64,000 nucleotides of DNA from Arthrobacter sp. zg-Y820 (GTDB taxonomy: Bacteria > Actinomycetota > Actinomycetes > Actinomycetales > Micrococcaceae). Numbering within the stretch: the first letter of the stretch is position 1; each line of letters begins with the position of its first letter. Location of the stretch: contig NZ_CP126247.1 in the NCBI RefSeq assembly GCF_030142155.1, positions 3,038,001 through 3,102,000 of the forward strand, given 5' to 3'. A program made the translations under genes and the position numbers. Shown here one piece after another: positions 18,506-29,200 of the stretch. Under the pieces are notes generated by a model, which was given only the letters and a program-made list of their open reading frames with translations, made no database searches and was not told the origin of the DNA.

Positions 18506-19075
18506 TTAATCTTCGGATGTAAACGGGAAGCCGAGCGCCTTCAGCAGCGCGCGTCCCTCGTCATCGGTCTTTGCGGTGGTAACCACGGTGATGTCCATGC
18601 CGCGAACGCGATCAATCTTGTCCTGATCGATTTCGTGGAACATCGACTGTTCGGTCAGACCGAACGTGTAGTTGCCGTTGCCGTCGAACTGCTTGCCGTT
18701 CAGGCCGCGGAAGTCGCGGATACGCGGCAGCGCCAGGGTAACCAGGCGATCGACGAATTCCCACATGCGGTCTCCACGCAGAGTTGCGTGGCAGCCGATG
18801 GGCATGCCTTCGCGCAGCTTGAACTGTGCGATCGACTTGCGGGCCTTCGTGACCTGAGGCTTCTGACCCGTGATCTGGGTCAGGTCCTTGACTGCACCGT
18901 CAATGAGCTTGGAGTCCTTAGCGGCATCTCCAACACCCATGTTCACAACCACCTTGACAAGGCGGGGAACCTGGTTGACGTTAGCGTAGTTGAATTCGTC
19001 CTGCAGGGTCTTCTTGATCTCCGCTGCGTAGCGGGTCTTCAGACGGGGGACGGTCTTGGTGACGGTCTCAGTCAT
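18506..19075 (-). CDS. rplE: 50S ribosomal protein L5
   Basis: A 189-residue protein with [40 protein letters not shown] and [18 protein letters not shown], all L5 landmarks. It binds 5S rRNA together with L18. Its ATG overlaps the rplX stop by one base. Size is normal for actinobacteria. Confidence 0.98.
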   Translation of the reverse strand: MTETVTKTVPRLKTRYAAEIKKTLQDEFNYANVNQVPRLVKVVVNMGVGDAAKDSKLIDGAVKDLTQITGQKPQVTKARKSIAQFKLREGMPIGCHATLRGDRMWEFVDRLVTLALPRIRDFRGLNGKQFDGNGNYTFGLTEQSMFHEIDQDKIDRVRGMDITVVTTAKTDDEGRALLKALGFPFTSED

Positions 19076-19434
19076 TAGAGGTCCTTCCCAGAGCCCTTGG
19101 CGACGCGGATACGCACAGTGCGCTCACGGCCGTCTTTTTCGACGATTTCCTGACGGTAGCCAACGCGGGTCGGCTTCTTCGTTTCCGGGTCAACGATTGC
19201 GACGTTGGAAACGTGGAGGGGAGCTTCGACAATCTCGATGCCACCGGTCTTCGAGCCCTTGGAGGACTGGCCGACCTTGGTGTGCTTCTTGACAGTGTTG
19301 ACGCCTTCAACCAGGACGCGGTTCGTGTCGGTGTAAACCTTCAGAACCTTGCCCTGCTTGCCGCGGTCTCCGCCGCGGGCAGCAGTTGCACCGCTGATGA
19401 CCTGAACGAGGTCACCCTTTTTGATTTTTGCCAT
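19075..19434 (-). CDS. rplX: 50S ribosomal protein L24
   Basis: A 119-residue KOW-domain protein, [20 protein letters not shown], with [21 protein letters not shown]24 is an assembly initiator of the large subunit. It starts three bases after the rplN stop, as expected for a tightly packed operon. Confidence 0.97.
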   Translation of the reverse strand: MAKIKKGDLVQVISGATAARGGDRGKQGKVLKVYTDTNRVLVEGVNTVKKHTKVGQSSKGSKTGGIEIVEAPLHVSNVAIVDPETKKPTRVGYRQEIVEKDGRERTVRIRVAKGSGKDL

Positions 19435-19437
19435 GGA

Positions 19438-19806
19438 CTACAGCACCTCCGGAGCCAGCGAAATGATCTTCATGAACTTCTTGTCGCGAAGCTCGCGGCC
19501 GACCGGGCCGAAGATGCGGGTACCACGGGGGTCTCCGTCATTCTTCAAGATCACTGCAGCGTTCTCATCGAACTTGATGTAGGAACCGTCCTGGCGACGG
19601 CGTTCCTTCTTGGTGCGAACGATGACGGCCTTAACCACATCGCCCTTTTTGACGTTGCCGCCGGGAATTGCATCCTTGACGGTGGCAACAATGGTGTCGC
19701 CAATGCCTGCGTAGCGACGTCCGGATCCACCGAGAACACGGATGGTCAAGATTTCCTTGGCACCAGTGTTGTCGGCGACCTTAAGCCGCGACTCCTGCTG
19801 AATCAC
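19438..19806 (-). CDS. rplN: 50S ribosomal protein L14
   Basis: A 122-residue protein, [20 protein letters not shown], with [20 protein letters not shown], matching L14 exactly in length and signature. L14 contacts the 30S subunit and RsfS. It is the first gene after the long gap from rpsQ, so the L14-to-L15 block may be a separate transcription unit. Confidence 0.98.
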   Translation of the reverse strand: MIQQESRLKVADNTGAKEILTIRVLGGSGRRYAGIGDTIVATVKDAIPGGNVKKGDVVKAVIVRTKKERRRQDGSYIKFDENAAVILKNDGDPRGTRIFGPVGRELRDKKFMKIISLAPEVL

Positions 19807-20164
19807 TTATAACTCCTGTCGTCGCGCCGGTTCTCAGAACTGAGCCTGGCGGAACGGATATGGGTGGACCCCGTAATACTGGTACTCAGCACTCCCCCGC
19901 TGGGGGCTGCGCCGCGGCGGACCGCGGCAACGTGCCGAACAAGATTATCGGGCTTTTGTCTCATACGGCGGTGAGGATGCCGCGCCCAAAACTGGACACA
20001 CTTCCGCACCGCACAGACAAGATTTCAAGTTTATCGCGAAAGGGCCCCGGATGCGAAATCGGATGATAACGCGGCCGGGGCCCTGTCGCCGGTGGGCGGT
20101 TGCCGGCGAGCCTTTCCCTACTGGGAGCGGCTCACCGGCGGGCCGGCCGGATGTACTGCTTTAG
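19807..20164. promoter_or_regulatory. Gap between rpsQ and rplN: hairpins and possible spc-operon promoter
   Basis: These 358 bases hold no gene. On the minus strand there are first GCCGGTGAGCC/GGCTCGCCGGC (arms 20102-20112 and 20129-20139). A perfect 10-bp repeat AGGGCCCCGG/CCGGGGCCCT follows (arms 20041-20050 and 20075-20084) with a 24-base loop and a TTT end. AT-rich sequence with TAAACT comes next at about 20030. This looks like termination or attenuation after rpsQ followed by a new start for rplN. By-eye inference. Confidence 0.5.
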
Positions 20165-20470
20165 TTACTTGGCCTTCTCGAGGATCTCGACCAGGCGCCA
20201 CCGCTTTGTAGCGGAGAGCGGCCGGGTTTCGGCGATCAGCACGAGGTCTCCAACGCCGGCAGCATTCTGCTCGTCGTGGGCCTTGAGCTTCGAGGTGCGG
20301 CGAAGCACCTTTCCGTACAGGGCGTGCTTGACGCGGTCTTCAACCTGAACAACGATGGTTTTTTCCATCTTGTCAGAGACCACGTAGCCGCGTGCGGTCT
20401 TCCGGTACCCGCGGGCATCGGCTCCGTTTGCGTCAGTTGTCACTGCTGCCTCATTCTTGTTTTCACTCAT
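20165..20470 (-). CDS. rpsQ: 30S ribosomal protein S17
   Basis: A 101-residue protein. Residues about 23-101 are S17 ([20 protein letters not shown], then [20 protein letters not shown]). The first 20 residues form a short variable extension. Its start overlaps the rpmC stop by four bases. It is the last gene before the 358-base gap. Confidence 0.97.
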   Translation of the reverse strand: MSENKNEAAVTTDANGADARGYRKTARGYVVSDKMEKTIVVQVEDRVKHALYGKVLRRTSKLKAHDEQNAAGVGDLVLIAETRPLSATKRWRLVEILEKAK

Positions 20471-20799
20471 TTGGCATCATCCTCAGCGACCTCGGCCGGA
20501 GCTTCAGACTCGGTAGCCTTCTTCTTGGACTTCTTCGCTGCCTTTGCAGGAGCTGCTTCCTCGACGGGAGCAACGACCTCGGGACGAATCCCCAGCTCGC
20601 GCTCACGCAGCACCGTGTAGATGCGTGCGATGTCGCGCTTCACTACGCGCAGACGGCCGTGGCTTTCCAGCTGACCGGTTGCGGACTGGAAGCGGAGGTT
20701 GAACAGTTCTTCCTTGGCCTTGCGAAGTTCCTCGACGAGACGGTCCTTATCGAAGCCATCCAGCTGCTTCGGTGCCAGTTCCTTTGAACCAATTGCCAT
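20467..20799 (-). CDS. rpmC: 50S ribosomal protein L29 with an Ala/Glu/Lys tail
   Basis: A 110-residue protein. Residues 1 to about 72 are L29 ([20 protein letters not shown], then [20 protein letters not shown]). Residues about 73-110 are a low-complexity tail, first with [10 protein letters not shown] and then acidic. L29 is usually about 65-80 residues. It sits at the peptide exit tunnel beside L23, like L17, which is also extended here. Confidence 0.95.
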   Translation of the reverse strand: MAIGSKELAPKQLDGFDKDRLVEELRKAKEELFNLRFQSATGQLESHGRLRVVKRDIARIYTVLRERELGIRPEVVAPVEEAAPAKAAKKSKKKATESEAPAEVAEDDAK

Positions 20800-20801
20800 T
20801 T

Positions 20802-21218
20802 CTATTCACCACCCTCGCGACGCACAATGCGTGCCTTCAACGGCAGCTTATGGATCGCCAGGCGCAGGGCCTCACGAGCTACCTCTTCACTTACACCGGA
20901 GATCTCAAAGAGAACCCGGCCCGGCTTGACGTTTGCAACCCACCACTCCGGAGAACCCTTACCGGAACCCATGCGGGTTTCGGCAGGCTTCTTCGTCAGC
21001 GGACGGTCCGGGTAGATGTTGATCCAGACCTTTCCGCCGCGCTTGATGTGGCGCGTCATGGCAATACGGGCAGCTTCAATCTGGCGGTTGGTGACATACG
21101 CAGGCGTCAAAGCCTGGATGCCCCACTCGCCGAAGCTGACTGCAGTGCCGCCGGTTGCAGCGCCGGAACGACCCGGGTGGTGCTGCTTACGGAACTTGAC
21201 TCGACGTGGGATAAGCAT
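20802..21218 (-). CDS. rplP: 50S ribosomal protein L16
   Basis: A 138-residue protein, [19 protein letters not shown], with [20 protein letters not shown], the conserved loop near the A and P sites of the peptidyl transferase centre. Length is normal. It follows rpsC directly, with the two genes abutting. Confidence 0.98.
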   Translation of the reverse strand: MLIPRRVKFRKQHHPGRSGAATGGTAVSFGEWGIQALTPAYVTNRQIEAARIAMTRHIKRGGKVWINIYPDRPLTKKPAETRMGSGKGSPEWWVANVKPGRVLFEISGVSEEVAREALRLAIHKLPLKARIVRREGGE

Positions 21219-22061
21219 TTAAGCCTGTCCTCCTTCTGCTGCGGGGGCAGCTGCCTCAGCGGCCGGAGCCTCTGCAACAGCAGGCGCGGCGGCCTTGTCG
21301 CCACGCTCGGGACGACGACGACGCTCGCCGCCGCGGTCTCCGCGGTCGGCCGGGCCGCGGCCCGGACGGTCGCTGGAGCGGCCGCGGGACGGTGCAGCAG
21401 CCTGCTGTGCAGCCAGTTCCTTAGCGGTGACGTCGCCCTTGTAGATCCAGACCTTCACGCCGATGCGGCCGAAGGTGGTCTTGGCTTCGAAGAAACCGTA
21501 ATCGATCTGCGCGCGGAGGGTGTGCAGGGGCACACGGCCTTCGCGGTAGAACTCGGAACGGCTCATTTCAGCGCCGCCCAGACGACCGGAGCACTGGATA
21601 CGGATACCCTTGGCGCCGGCACGCTGTGCGGACTGGATGGCCTTCTTCATCGCACGGCGGAAAGCCACGCGGGAAGAGAGCTGCTCAGCAACGCCCTGGG
21701 CAACAAGCTGAGCTTCCATCTCGGGGTTCTTGACCTCGAGGATGTTCAGCTGAACCTGCTTGCCCGTGAGCTTCTCCAGCTCGCCGCGGATGCGGTCTGC
21801 TTCGGCGCCGCGGCGGCCGATAACGATACCCGGGCGGGCCGTGTGGATATCCACGCGGACACGGTCGCGGGTGCGCTCGATCTCAACCTTGGCGATGCCG
21901 GCGCGGTCCATGCCCGTAGACATGAGCTGGCGGATCTTGATGTCCTCGCGGACGAAGTCCTTGTAGCGCTGGCCCGGCTTGTTGCTGTCAGCAAACCAGT
22001 GCGACACATGGTCAGTGGTAATGCCGAGTCGGAACCCGTGCGGGTTAACCTTCTGTCCCAC
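21219..22061 (-). CDS. rpsC: 30S ribosomal protein S3 with an Arg- and Ala-rich tail
   Basis: A 280-residue protein. Residues 1 to about 212 are canonical S3 with the KH domain ([20 protein letters not shown]) and the C-terminal [11 protein letters not shown]. The last 65 residues form a low-complexity tail: first Arg/Asp/Gly ([20 protein letters not shown]), then Ala/Glu. S3 lines the mRNA entry tunnel together with S5, which here carries a similar RG-rich extension. Order L22-S3-L16 is standard. Confidence 0.97.
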   Translation of the reverse strand: MGQKVNPHGFRLGITTDHVSHWFADSNKPGQRYKDFVREDIKIRQLMSTGMDRAGIAKVEIERTRDRVRVDIHTARPGIVIGRRGAEADRIRGELEKLTGKQVQLNILEVKNPEMEAQLVAQGVAEQLSSRVAFRRAMKKAIQSAQRAGAKGIRIQCSGRLGGAEMSRSEFYREGRVPLHTLRAQIDYGFFEAKTTFGRIGVKVWIYKGDVTAKELAAQQAAAPSRGRSSDRPGRGPADRGDRGGERRRRPERGDKAAAPAVAEAPAAEAAAPAAEGGQA

Positions 22062-22427
22062 TTAGCGTTCCTCCTCGATCTTGGGGGTTGCAACAACCAC
22101 GGTGACGTGGCTGGTCCGCTTGTTGATGCGGTATGCGCGGCCCTGTGCACGGGGCTGGAACCGCTTCATGGTGGGCCCTTCGTCAACGAATGCATCGCTG
22201 ATGAAGAGGTCACCCTCGTCGAAGGCCACGCCGTCACGGTCCGCGAGGACACGTGCGTTGGCCATGGCCGACTGAACTACCTTAAGTACCGGCTCCGATG
22301 CTGCCTGGGGGGCAAACTTCAGAATTGCCATTGCCTCATTCGCTTGCTTGCCACGAACAAGGTTGACGACGCGCCGGGCCTTCATAGGCGTTACGCGGAT
22401 ATGACGCGCAATTGCCTTGGCTTCCAT
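22062..22427 (-). CDS. rplV: 50S ribosomal protein L22
   Basis: A 121-residue protein, [20 protein letters not shown], with the tunnel hairpin region [21 protein letters not shown]22 lines the exit tunnel; changes in the hairpin confer macrolide resistance, and none stands out here. It abuts rpsC. Confidence 0.98.
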   Translation of the reverse strand: MEAKAIARHIRVTPMKARRVVNLVRGKQANEAMAILKFAPQAASEPVLKVVQSAMANARVLADRDGVAFDEGDLFISDAFVDEGPTMKRFQPRAQGRAYRINKRTSHVTVVVATPKIEEER

Positions 22428-22465
22428 TGCTTTCCTTCTCTCGTCTTCTGCCGAAAGAGCAGCGC

Positions 22466-22747
22466 CTAGCGGCGCTTGCCCTTGCGGTCGTCCTTCACAT
22501 GGCCGCGGAATGTCCGCGTCAGGGCGAATTCGCCGAGCTTGTGCCCGACCATCGACTCCGTGACAAACACCGGAATGTGCTTACGTCCATCGTGTACGGC
22601 GATCGTGTGCCCGAGCATGTCGGGGATGATCATCGAACGACGGGACCACGTCTTGATGACGTTCTTGGTGCCCTTTTCGTTTTCGGCCGCTACCTTAAGG
22701 AACAGGTGCTGGTCGACGAAGGGGCCTTTCTTCAGGCTGCGTGGCAT
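22466..22747 (-). CDS. rpsS: 30S ribosomal protein S19
   Basis: A 93-residue protein, [20 protein letters not shown], ending [20 protein letters not shown]. Length and sequence are those of S19, which with S13 forms the head of the 30S subunit. It lies between rplB and rplV as expected. Confidence 0.98.
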   Translation of the reverse strand: MPRSLKKGPFVDQHLFLKVAAENEKGTKNVIKTWSRRSMIIPDMLGHTIAVHDGRKHIPVFVTESMVGHKLGEFALTRTFRGHVKDDRKGKRR

Positions 22748-22759
22748 GTTTCCAGGCTC

Positions 22760-23599
22760 CTATCGCTTGTTCTTGCCGGAACGACGGCGACGCACAATGA
22801 GGTTGTCGCTCTCTTTATTGGGGCGGCGTGTGCGGCCTTCGCGCTTACCATTCGGGTTGACCGGGTGGCGTCCACCGGAGGTCTTACCTTCACCACCACC
22901 GTGCGGGTGGTCGACCGGGTTCATGGCGACACCGCGGACGGTCGGGCGTACGCCCTTCCAGCGCATACGGCCGGCCTTACCCCAGTTGATGTTGGACTGC
23001 TCGGCGTTGCCGACCTCGCCGATGGTGGCGCGGCAGCGCGCGTCGACGTTGCGGATTTCGCCGGAAGGCAGACGCAGCTGGGCGAAGCGGCCTTCCTTGG
23101 CAACAAGCTGAACCGATGCACCGGCGGAGCGGGCCATCTTGGCACCGCCGCCCGGACGCAGTTCAACGGCGTGGATGGTGGTACCCACGGGGATGTTGCG
23201 CAGGGGCAGGTTGTTGCCGGGCTTGATATCAGCGCCGGCGCCGGCCTCTACGTGGTCGCCCTGCTTGAGCTTGTTCGGGGCGATGATGTAACGCTTGGTG
23301 CCATCAACGTAGTGCAGCAGTGCAATGCGAGCGGTACGGTTCGGATCGTATTCGATCTCGGCAACGCGAGCGTCGACGCCGTCCTTGTCGTGGCGGCGGA
23401 AGTCGATCAGACGGTACTGACGCTTGTGTCCACCACCCTTGTGCCTGGTCGTGATCTTACCGGTGTTGTTACGTCCACCCTTTTTGGGCAGCGGGCGTAC
23501 CAACGACTTTTCCGGCGTCGACCGCGTGATTTCGGTGAAGTCGGCGACACTCGAGCCGCGACGGCCCGGTGTAGTCGGCTTGTATTTACGGATTCCCAT
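22760..23599 (-). CDS. rplB: 50S ribosomal protein L2
   Basis: A 279-residue protein, [20 protein letters not shown], with the strictly conserved [19 protein letters not shown] that holds the histidine important for peptidyl transferase function. Length is standard. It follows rplW after 31 bases. Confidence 0.98.
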   Translation of the reverse strand: MGIRKYKPTTPGRRGSSVADFTEITRSTPEKSLVRPLPKKGGRNNTGKITTRHKGGGHKRQYRLIDFRRHDKDGVDARVAEIEYDPNRTARIALLHYVDGTKRYIIAPNKLKQGDHVEAGAGADIKPGNNLPLRNIPVGTTIHAVELRPGGGAKMARSAGASVQLVAKEGRFAQLRLPSGEIRNVDARCRATIGEVGNAEQSNINWGKAGRMRWKGVRPTVRGVAMNPVDHPHGGGEGKTSGGRHPVNPNGKREGRTRRPNKESDNLIVRRRRSGKNKR

Positions 23600-23630
23600 T
23601 ATTTATTTCCTCGTTAAAGTGGTCTCCGCC

Positions 23631-23936
23631 CTAGCTGAGCGGACCGCCGAAGATGTCGATTGTGCCGTCTTTCAGGGTGACAATGGCGCGCTTGGTGTTC
23701 TTGCGCTGTCCCCATCCGAACTTGGTCCGCTTGCGCTTACCGGCACGATTGATGGTGTTGATCGAGTCGACCTTGACGGAGAAGATTTTCTCCACGGCCA
23801 GCTTGATCTCGGTCTTGTTGGAGCGGGGGTCGACCAGGAAGGTGTACTTACCTTCGTCGATCAGGCCGTAGCTCTTTTCCGAAACGACGGGTGCCAGCAC
23901 CACGTCGCGAGGGTCCTTAGCGGTGGTCGCGCTCAC
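23631..23936 (-). CDS. rplW: 50S ribosomal protein L23
   Basis: A 101-residue protein with [20 protein letters not shown], then [20 protein letters not shown], the L23 signature. L23 is the exit-tunnel docking site for trigger factor and SRP. Its start overlaps the rplD stop by four bases. Confidence 0.98.
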   Translation of the reverse strand: MSATTAKDPRDVVLAPVVSEKSYGLIDEGKYTFLVDPRSNKTEIKLAVEKIFSVKVDSINTINRAGKRKRTKFGWGQRKNTKRAIVTLKDGTIDIFGGPLS

Positions 23937-24547
23937 TTGGCGTCCTCCTTGACAGTGTTCTTGCCGACGAACTCGTCGTAGGCAGCCTTGGTGAAGACCA
24001 CGTCATCGGCAACAAGCACGTCGTAGGTGTTCAGCTGATCTACGTAGATCACGTGAACATCGGTGAGGTTGCGCACGGACAGTGCGGCAACATCATTGGC
24101 GCGCTCGATGACAACGAGCATGTTCTTGCGGTCGGAAAGTGAACGCAGCGAATCGCGTGCAGCCTTGGTCGACGGCGTTTCGCCGGCTACCAGGGTTTCC
24201 AGCACGTGGATGCGGCCGTTGCGTGCCCGGTCGGAGAGAGCCCCGCGCAGTGCGGCGGCAATCATCTTCTTGGGGGTGCGCTGGCTGTAGTCGCGGGGTG
24301 TCGGTCCGTGGACGACGCCACCACCGGTCATGTGAGGAGCACGGATGGAACCCTGACGGGCGCGGCCGGTACCCTTCTGCTTGAACGGCTTGCGGCCTGC
24401 ACCGGAGACCTCTGCGCGGGTCTTCGTCTTGTGCGTACCTTGGCGGGCAGCTGCAAGCTGAGCAACTACTACCTGGTGCAGAAGAGGAACGTTCGTCTGA
24501 ACGTCGAAGAGCGCTGCGGGGAATTCAACAGTGGTTTCGTTAGCCAT
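23933..24547 (-). CDS. rplD: 50S ribosomal protein L4
   Basis: A 204-residue protein with the tunnel loop [20 protein letters not shown] and then [21 protein letters not shown]4 lines the exit tunnel and in Escherichia coli represses the S10 operon; such regulation here is not shown. It follows rplC after four bases. Confidence 0.97.
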   Translation of the reverse strand: MANETTVEFPAALFDVQTNVPLLHQVVVAQLAAARQGTHKTKTRAEVSGAGRKPFKQKGTGRARQGSIRAPHMTGGGVVHGPTPRDYSQRTPKKMIAAALRGALSDRARNGRIHVLETLVAGETPSTKAARDSLRSLSDRKNMLVVIERANDVAALSVRNLTDVHVIYVDQLNTYDVLVADDVVFTKAAYDEFVGKNTVKEDAK

Positions 24548-24551
24548 GAGA

Positions 24552-25208
24552 CTAAGCTCCCTTCACGGCGGTGCGTACGAGGACGACCTGGCCGCGGGCG
24601 CCGGGAACGGCACCCTTGATCAGCAGCAGCGACTTCTCGGCATCCACACCGTGAACCGTGAGGTTCATTGTGGTGTGGCGGACGGCGCCCATACGGCCAG
24701 CCATCCGCATACCCTTGAAGACGCGGCCCGGGGTGGATGCGCCACCAATGGAACCGGGCTTACGGTGGTTCTTGTGTGCACCGTGGGAGGCACCGACGCC
24801 GTGGAAGCCGTGACGCTTCATGACACCGGCGAAGCCCTTGCCCTTGGAGGTTCCGGTGACGTCGACCTTCTGGCCGGCTTCGAAAATCTCAACAGAGAGT
24901 TCCTGGCCCAGCTCGTAGGTGTCGGCGTCAGAGGTGCGCAGTTCGACAACGTGACGGCGAGGCGTAACGCCTGCCTTTTCAAAGTGGCCGGCCAGCGGCT
25001 TGGTCACCTTGCGCGGGTCGATCTGGCCGTAGCCGATCTGAACGGCCGTGTAGCCGTCCCTTTCCGCGTTGCGCAGCTGTGTAATGACGTTCGAGTCAGC
25101 CTGAACGACGGTGACGGGGATGAGCTTGTTGTTCTCGTCCCAGACCTGGGTCATGCCCAGCTTGGTGCCCAGAAGGCCCTTGACCTGGCGTGTAAGTGAA
25201 GTAGACAT
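24552..25208 (-). CDS. rplC: 50S ribosomal protein L3
   Basis: A 218-residue protein, [20 protein letters not shown], with the central loop around [20 protein letters not shown] that approaches the peptidyl transferase centre. It ends [20 protein letters not shown]. It follows rpsJ after 17 bases. Confidence 0.98.
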   Translation of the reverse strand: MSTSLTRQVKGLLGTKLGMTQVWDENNKLIPVTVVQADSNVITQLRNAERDGYTAVQIGYGQIDPRKVTKPLAGHFEKAGVTPRRHVVELRTSDADTYELGQELSVEIFEAGQKVDVTGTSKGKGFAGVMKRHGFHGVGASHGAHKNHRKPGSIGGASTPGRVFKGMRMAGRMGAVRHTTMNLTVHGVDAEKSLLLIKGAVPGARGQVVLVRTAVKGA

Positions 25209-25225
25209 AAGTATCCGCTCCCCCC

Positions 25226-25534
25226 CTACAGCTTGATTTCGATGTTCACGTCTGCCGGCAGGTCGAGACGCATGAGCGAATCAACGGCCTTAGGCGTGGG
25301 GTCAATGATGTCGATCAGACGCTTGTGCGTGCGCATTTCAAAGTGCTCGCGGCTGTCCTTGTACTTGTGCGGCGAACGGATAACGCAGTACACGTTCTTT
25401 TCCGTGGGCAGCGGCACGGGGCCTACTACCGTTGCGCCTGCACGCGTGACCGTCTCAACGATCTTCCGTGCTGATACGTCGATGACCTCGTGGTCATACG
25501 ACTTCAGCCGGATGCGGATTTTTTGTCCCGCCAT
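25226..25534 (-). CDS. rpsJ: 30S ribosomal protein S10 (NusE)
   Basis: Read from the ATG at 25534 ([20 protein letters not shown]), giving the canonical 102 residues. A longer open frame upstream lacks S10 similarity. It has the signature [21 protein letters not shown]10 is both a 30S head protein and the NusG-binding NusE transcription factor. It opens the S10 operon behind a leader that may exceed 300 bases. Confidence 0.98.
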
Positions 25535-25871
25535 GGCGTCGTGCCTCTTTCTTCGAGTATTGCTCTCTGTACAGTTTTTGTACCTAGCTGCCTTTACGGC
25601 CTGGCACTCCTCCAACAGACTGAATCCGGATAAATCCGGGTTCCTCACCCTGCCGAGGCTCCGACCCCCGCGCTCGGGCGTGTCGCGGATTCTTCATCTG
25701 CGAGACCCAGGGCAAGATTGGGGGCGGGTTATATATGGGCTTTTCCCCTGAAGGACTCGACCCTGCGTCAGGCATTATCCTGACCGGGACGACATCTCAT
25801 CATGTGCTGCCTGCCGGTTGAACCGGCCGAACGAGCATATGTGGGCACAAAAGCGCTTGAACAACTTCTCC

Positions 25872-25901
25872 AGTCTGCCAGAATCACGGCGATTCCGCCA
25901 A
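25872..25901 (-). promoter_or_regulatory. Candidate proximal promoter of the S10 operon
   Basis: The minus strand has TTGGCG (25896-25901), an 18-base spacer and CAGACT (25872-25877), followed by GGAGAAGTTG. The leader to rpsJ would be about 330 bases. Confidence 0.5.
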
Positions 25902-26035
25902 TCCGGCGGCCGCCTGCGACTGGCTGGCCGCGATGCTCCGCGGCGCCTGCAGCATGTTCCGTTGTTCAAAGTTTCCGGCAATTCATCGATCACGCAATGA
26001 TCGGTTCAGCAATCACCGGCAAGTCAACGGTCTCC

Positions 26036-26065
26036 AGTCTAGCGCAGCGCCCGACCCACGGAAAA
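26036..26065 (-). promoter_or_regulatory. Candidate distal promoter of the S10 operon
   Basis: The minus strand has TAGACT (26036-26041) with TTTCCG (26060-26065) 18 bases upstream. The base context CTAGACTGGAGA resembles that of the proximal candidate (CAGACTGGAGA). By-eye call. Confidence 0.35.
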
Positions 26066-26093
26066 CCGCGGGATCCGCGCGGCGCCCCGGCTC

Positions 26094-26225
26094 CTAGGGC
26101 CTGTCTCCGCGGTTGGACCGTCGAATGCGCTTGGCACGGTCGATCTCGCGGCGGAAATGCCGCCTGCCCCACGCAACGGTGCCGACAACGGCCACGACCA
26201 CAGCGAGAATAATCAATAATTCCAT
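26094..26225 (-). CDS. Small single-pass membrane protein, 43 residues
   Basis: The reverse strand from the ATG at 26225 reads MELLIILAVVVAVVGTVAWG and then a strongly basic stretch (RRHFRREIDRAKRIRRSNRG), ending DRP before a stop. This is one transmembrane helix (about 2-19) with a positively charged cytoplasmic tail. It lies 30 bases downstream of the giant membrane protein on the same strand. TATTAT ends six bases before the ATG, so it could be leaderless. I do not recognise a family; it might be spurious, but the helix-plus-basic-tail layout is coherent. Confidence 0.5.
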   Translation of the reverse strand: MELLIILAVVVAVVGTVAWGRRHFRREIDRAKRIRRSNRGDRP

Positions 26226-26255
26226 CTGTCGATAATAGACCAGCCGGCCGGCGCC

Positions 26256-29200
26256 CTAGCTTCCGGTCTCCCCGGCGGCGTCGGCGCGTACGCGGGTCAG
26301 GCGCCAAACCGCCAGCGCGATCAGTGCCGCCGCGAGCAGTGCCAGGAGCAGGAACGTGTAGCCGCGCAGGTACCAGAGCACCGCCAGGGCCACGCCCGCT
26401 GCTCCCCACACAGTGAACAGGCGCCTGTTGGTCAGGACGCCGAACCCCAAAAGCCCGGCATGGGCCACCAGCGCCCACACCTGCTCGGTGGCATCTGCGC
26501 TGACAATGCTGCTGACACCCGTGCAGGAAAGCAGCCCAGCCGACGCGGCCAGGACGGCAGTGCCGCGCTGCCCGCGGCCCCGCCGGTACTCGTAGGCGGC
26601 AAGGGCGGCCAGGACCACCACCCAGTACTGCAGGAACCAGAACCAACCGGCGCCGTCGACGGCGTACCAAATGATCCGCTGAACGGACAGCGCGGCCACC
26701 AGCGCTGCGGCTTCTCCGGCCGTCTCCCGCCACGCCCGCGGAAACTCCCGCACCGCAGCTGCCAGGGCGGCGGCGAGGACCACCGATCCGTACACGGCTG
26801 AAACATGTTCGGACGGCATGGCGGAGATGCCGGCTCCCGCGGCAATGATGGCGGCTCCCGAGCCGAGGATGCCCTGGCGGAGCACAGTGCCGGCGGTCCG
26901 CGGCAGGACGGACAGCACGTATCCCGCCGCATAGAGAAGCAGTGCGGCCGCGAATCCGGACGACAGCCGGGCGGCTGCGTCGTGTGGCGCAGTCGCGAGC
27001 ACGTCCCGGACGAGCCAGGACTGGATGATGAAGGCTGCAACGGGAACCAGGACCACGGTCACGGCGGTCAGCCATGGAAGCCTCCGGGTAAAGGAGACGA
27101 CCAGGAAGCCCGCGGCAGGCAACAGGATGCCCAGCCCCGTCAGCAGCCTGTTCCCGTTCAACCCGGCCAGGGACAATGCCAGCGCGCAGTACAGCGCCCC
27201 GCCGGCAAGCAGCGGATTGCGGACGGCGGCGCCGATGGCGCTGCGGGTGTCCGCGGCCAGGGCAACCGCGGCGAACACCAGCAAAAGAACACAGGCAGCG
27301 GCCAGGCTCAGCGGTGCCGGTACCTCCGAGGACCCGTTGAGGGGGGTTCCGGAGTCGCCGAAGCCAAACACGCTTGTCAGGACGACCGGCAGCATGCCCA
27401 GCGCATAAACGGCGGAATACAGGATTGCGGCGTCCCGGTCCGCCACGCTGACCGTCGCCGCCATACCCAGCAGCAGGGACAGGGTTATCACGACGACGCA
27501 GCGCCGGGCATCGCCGTCGGCGGCAGCGGCATATATCAGGGGCAGCAGCGCCAGCACCCCCGCGCTCCCCCAGAGCGCAGCCCTGCCCAGCTGCCGCAAC
27601 CCCGCGCCGGCATACCGGCCCTGCAGCAATGTCCGCACAACCTGCTGCCCGGCCACGGAGACGGCCACCGCAATAAACGTGCCGTGGACGGTCAACTCCA
27701 GGTCCGCCGCCACCAGGGCTGTCAGGATTGTCAGCAGGACCTGCCCCGCCAGCAGATAACCGCCGCGGCAGCCGGCCCGGGCACCGCGGACCACCATGAA
27801 GCCGCAGTATCCCAGCGCAGCCGCCGTGAGCGTCTCATAGCCGCGGATCCCGAGCAGGCCGGCGCCGACCACGCCGGCAGCGGCAAAACCTGTTGGACCA
27901 CTCCACTGCAGCCAGGATTTCTCCGGGACGAACCGTCCCAGAACCAGCGTCGTCAGCACATTGGCTGCCAGCGCCGCGAACAACGCCCCCACCGTCAAGG
28001 TGGTTTGCGGAGCTTCCGCCAGCCGCAGCCAGACCGTCAGCGCTGTCACCAGTGCTGCGGCCGCCGCCAGCGAACCGTTCGGGAACGGCACCGGCCTGCC
28101 TGCGGCCCTTCGCCCCACCACCGACATCTGGATGAACAGTGCGCTGCCGGCCGCTATGGCCAGGAGCAGAGGCTGCATCCAGGGCAGCGGACGGGCTGCC
28201 AGCGCCTCGTAGGCCAGCGGGAGGAGCACCAGCACGCCGGTGCTTCCCCACTGGGCCGTGGTTACCAGCTGCCCCATACCCGCTCCGGCGAACCGGTCCT
28301 GCAGGAGGATGCGCAGCACCTGTTGCAGAGCCACCGAGAGAGCTGCGGCAACAAACATTTCATGCACCGTGAAGTCCAGGTCCGCCGCCGCCAGGGCCAG
28401 CAGGATGGTCAGCAGCACCTGCCCGGCCAGCAAGTAGCCGCCCCGGCGGCCAACCCGTGCCAGGCGCACCGCCATGAGCCCGCTGTAGGCCAGCGCGGCA
28501 CCGGTCACGACTTCGTAGCCGCGCACGCCCAGCACGCCGGCGCCCACGAGGGCAGCCGCGGCGAAGCCGGCCGGGCCCATCCATTCCAGCCAGGACCGTT
28601 CCTCAAAGAACCGGCGCAGCACCAGGGAAGTCACCGCATTTACCGACAGGGCGGAGAACAGGACCCACAGCGTCAGCGTGATCTCCGGGTGCTCCGTAAA
28701 CCGCAGCCACAGCGCCAGCAGCGCCGCCAACCCGGCCGCCGCAGCCATCACCGGAACTTCCCGGCGGGTGGATGGTGCCGTGCCAGCGGGCGCTGCGCGG
28801 TTCAGCAGGAACACGGAAAGGAGCTGGTTGAGCATCACGGCGGCACCCGTCCAGAGCAGAGACCGTGTCCAGGCTTCCCGGGCACCCGCTCCTGCGGTTT
28901 CCAGGACCGCCATCGAACCCACGGCAACCAGCACGACCGCTGTTCCCCGTACCCACAGCAGCAGGTCCTCCTTCGCCGGACCGGAACTGCGCCCTGCTCG
29001 GACGCTGTAATAGCCGGTCAGCAGCACACCCAGGACAACCGCCGGCCACAGCGTGCCCGTCTCTCCGTTGAGCCGGGCCAGGAATCCCAGCAGGGCTGCA
29101 CCGGCCGGAGCGGCGTTCGGGATAACCGTGATCCTCGATGCCCCGGCCATGCACGTCAGCAGCACCATCACGGCAGTTGCGGTGAACAGGATCGCACTGG

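Larger units (their letters stand above)
25535..26093. other. Upstream region of the S10 operon, no gene seen
   Basis: About 560 bases on the rpsJ side of the small membrane protein. I see no credible coding sequence; the short open frames lack ribosome sites and typical codon use. It holds two promoter candidates (listed separately) and an AT-rich ATATATAA at about 25728-25735 that might be a third -10. Confidence 0.6.

Noticed and set aside
20772..22469. 565-codon plus-strand frame across rplP, rpsC and rplV
   Set aside because: The reverse-strand ribosomal proteins are complete and contiguous; the plus frame is their shadow.
25584..25993. Short minus-strand frames upstream of rpsJ as leader peptides
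   Set aside because: No ribosome sites, no coherent composition and no similarity I recognise; more likely untranslated leader.
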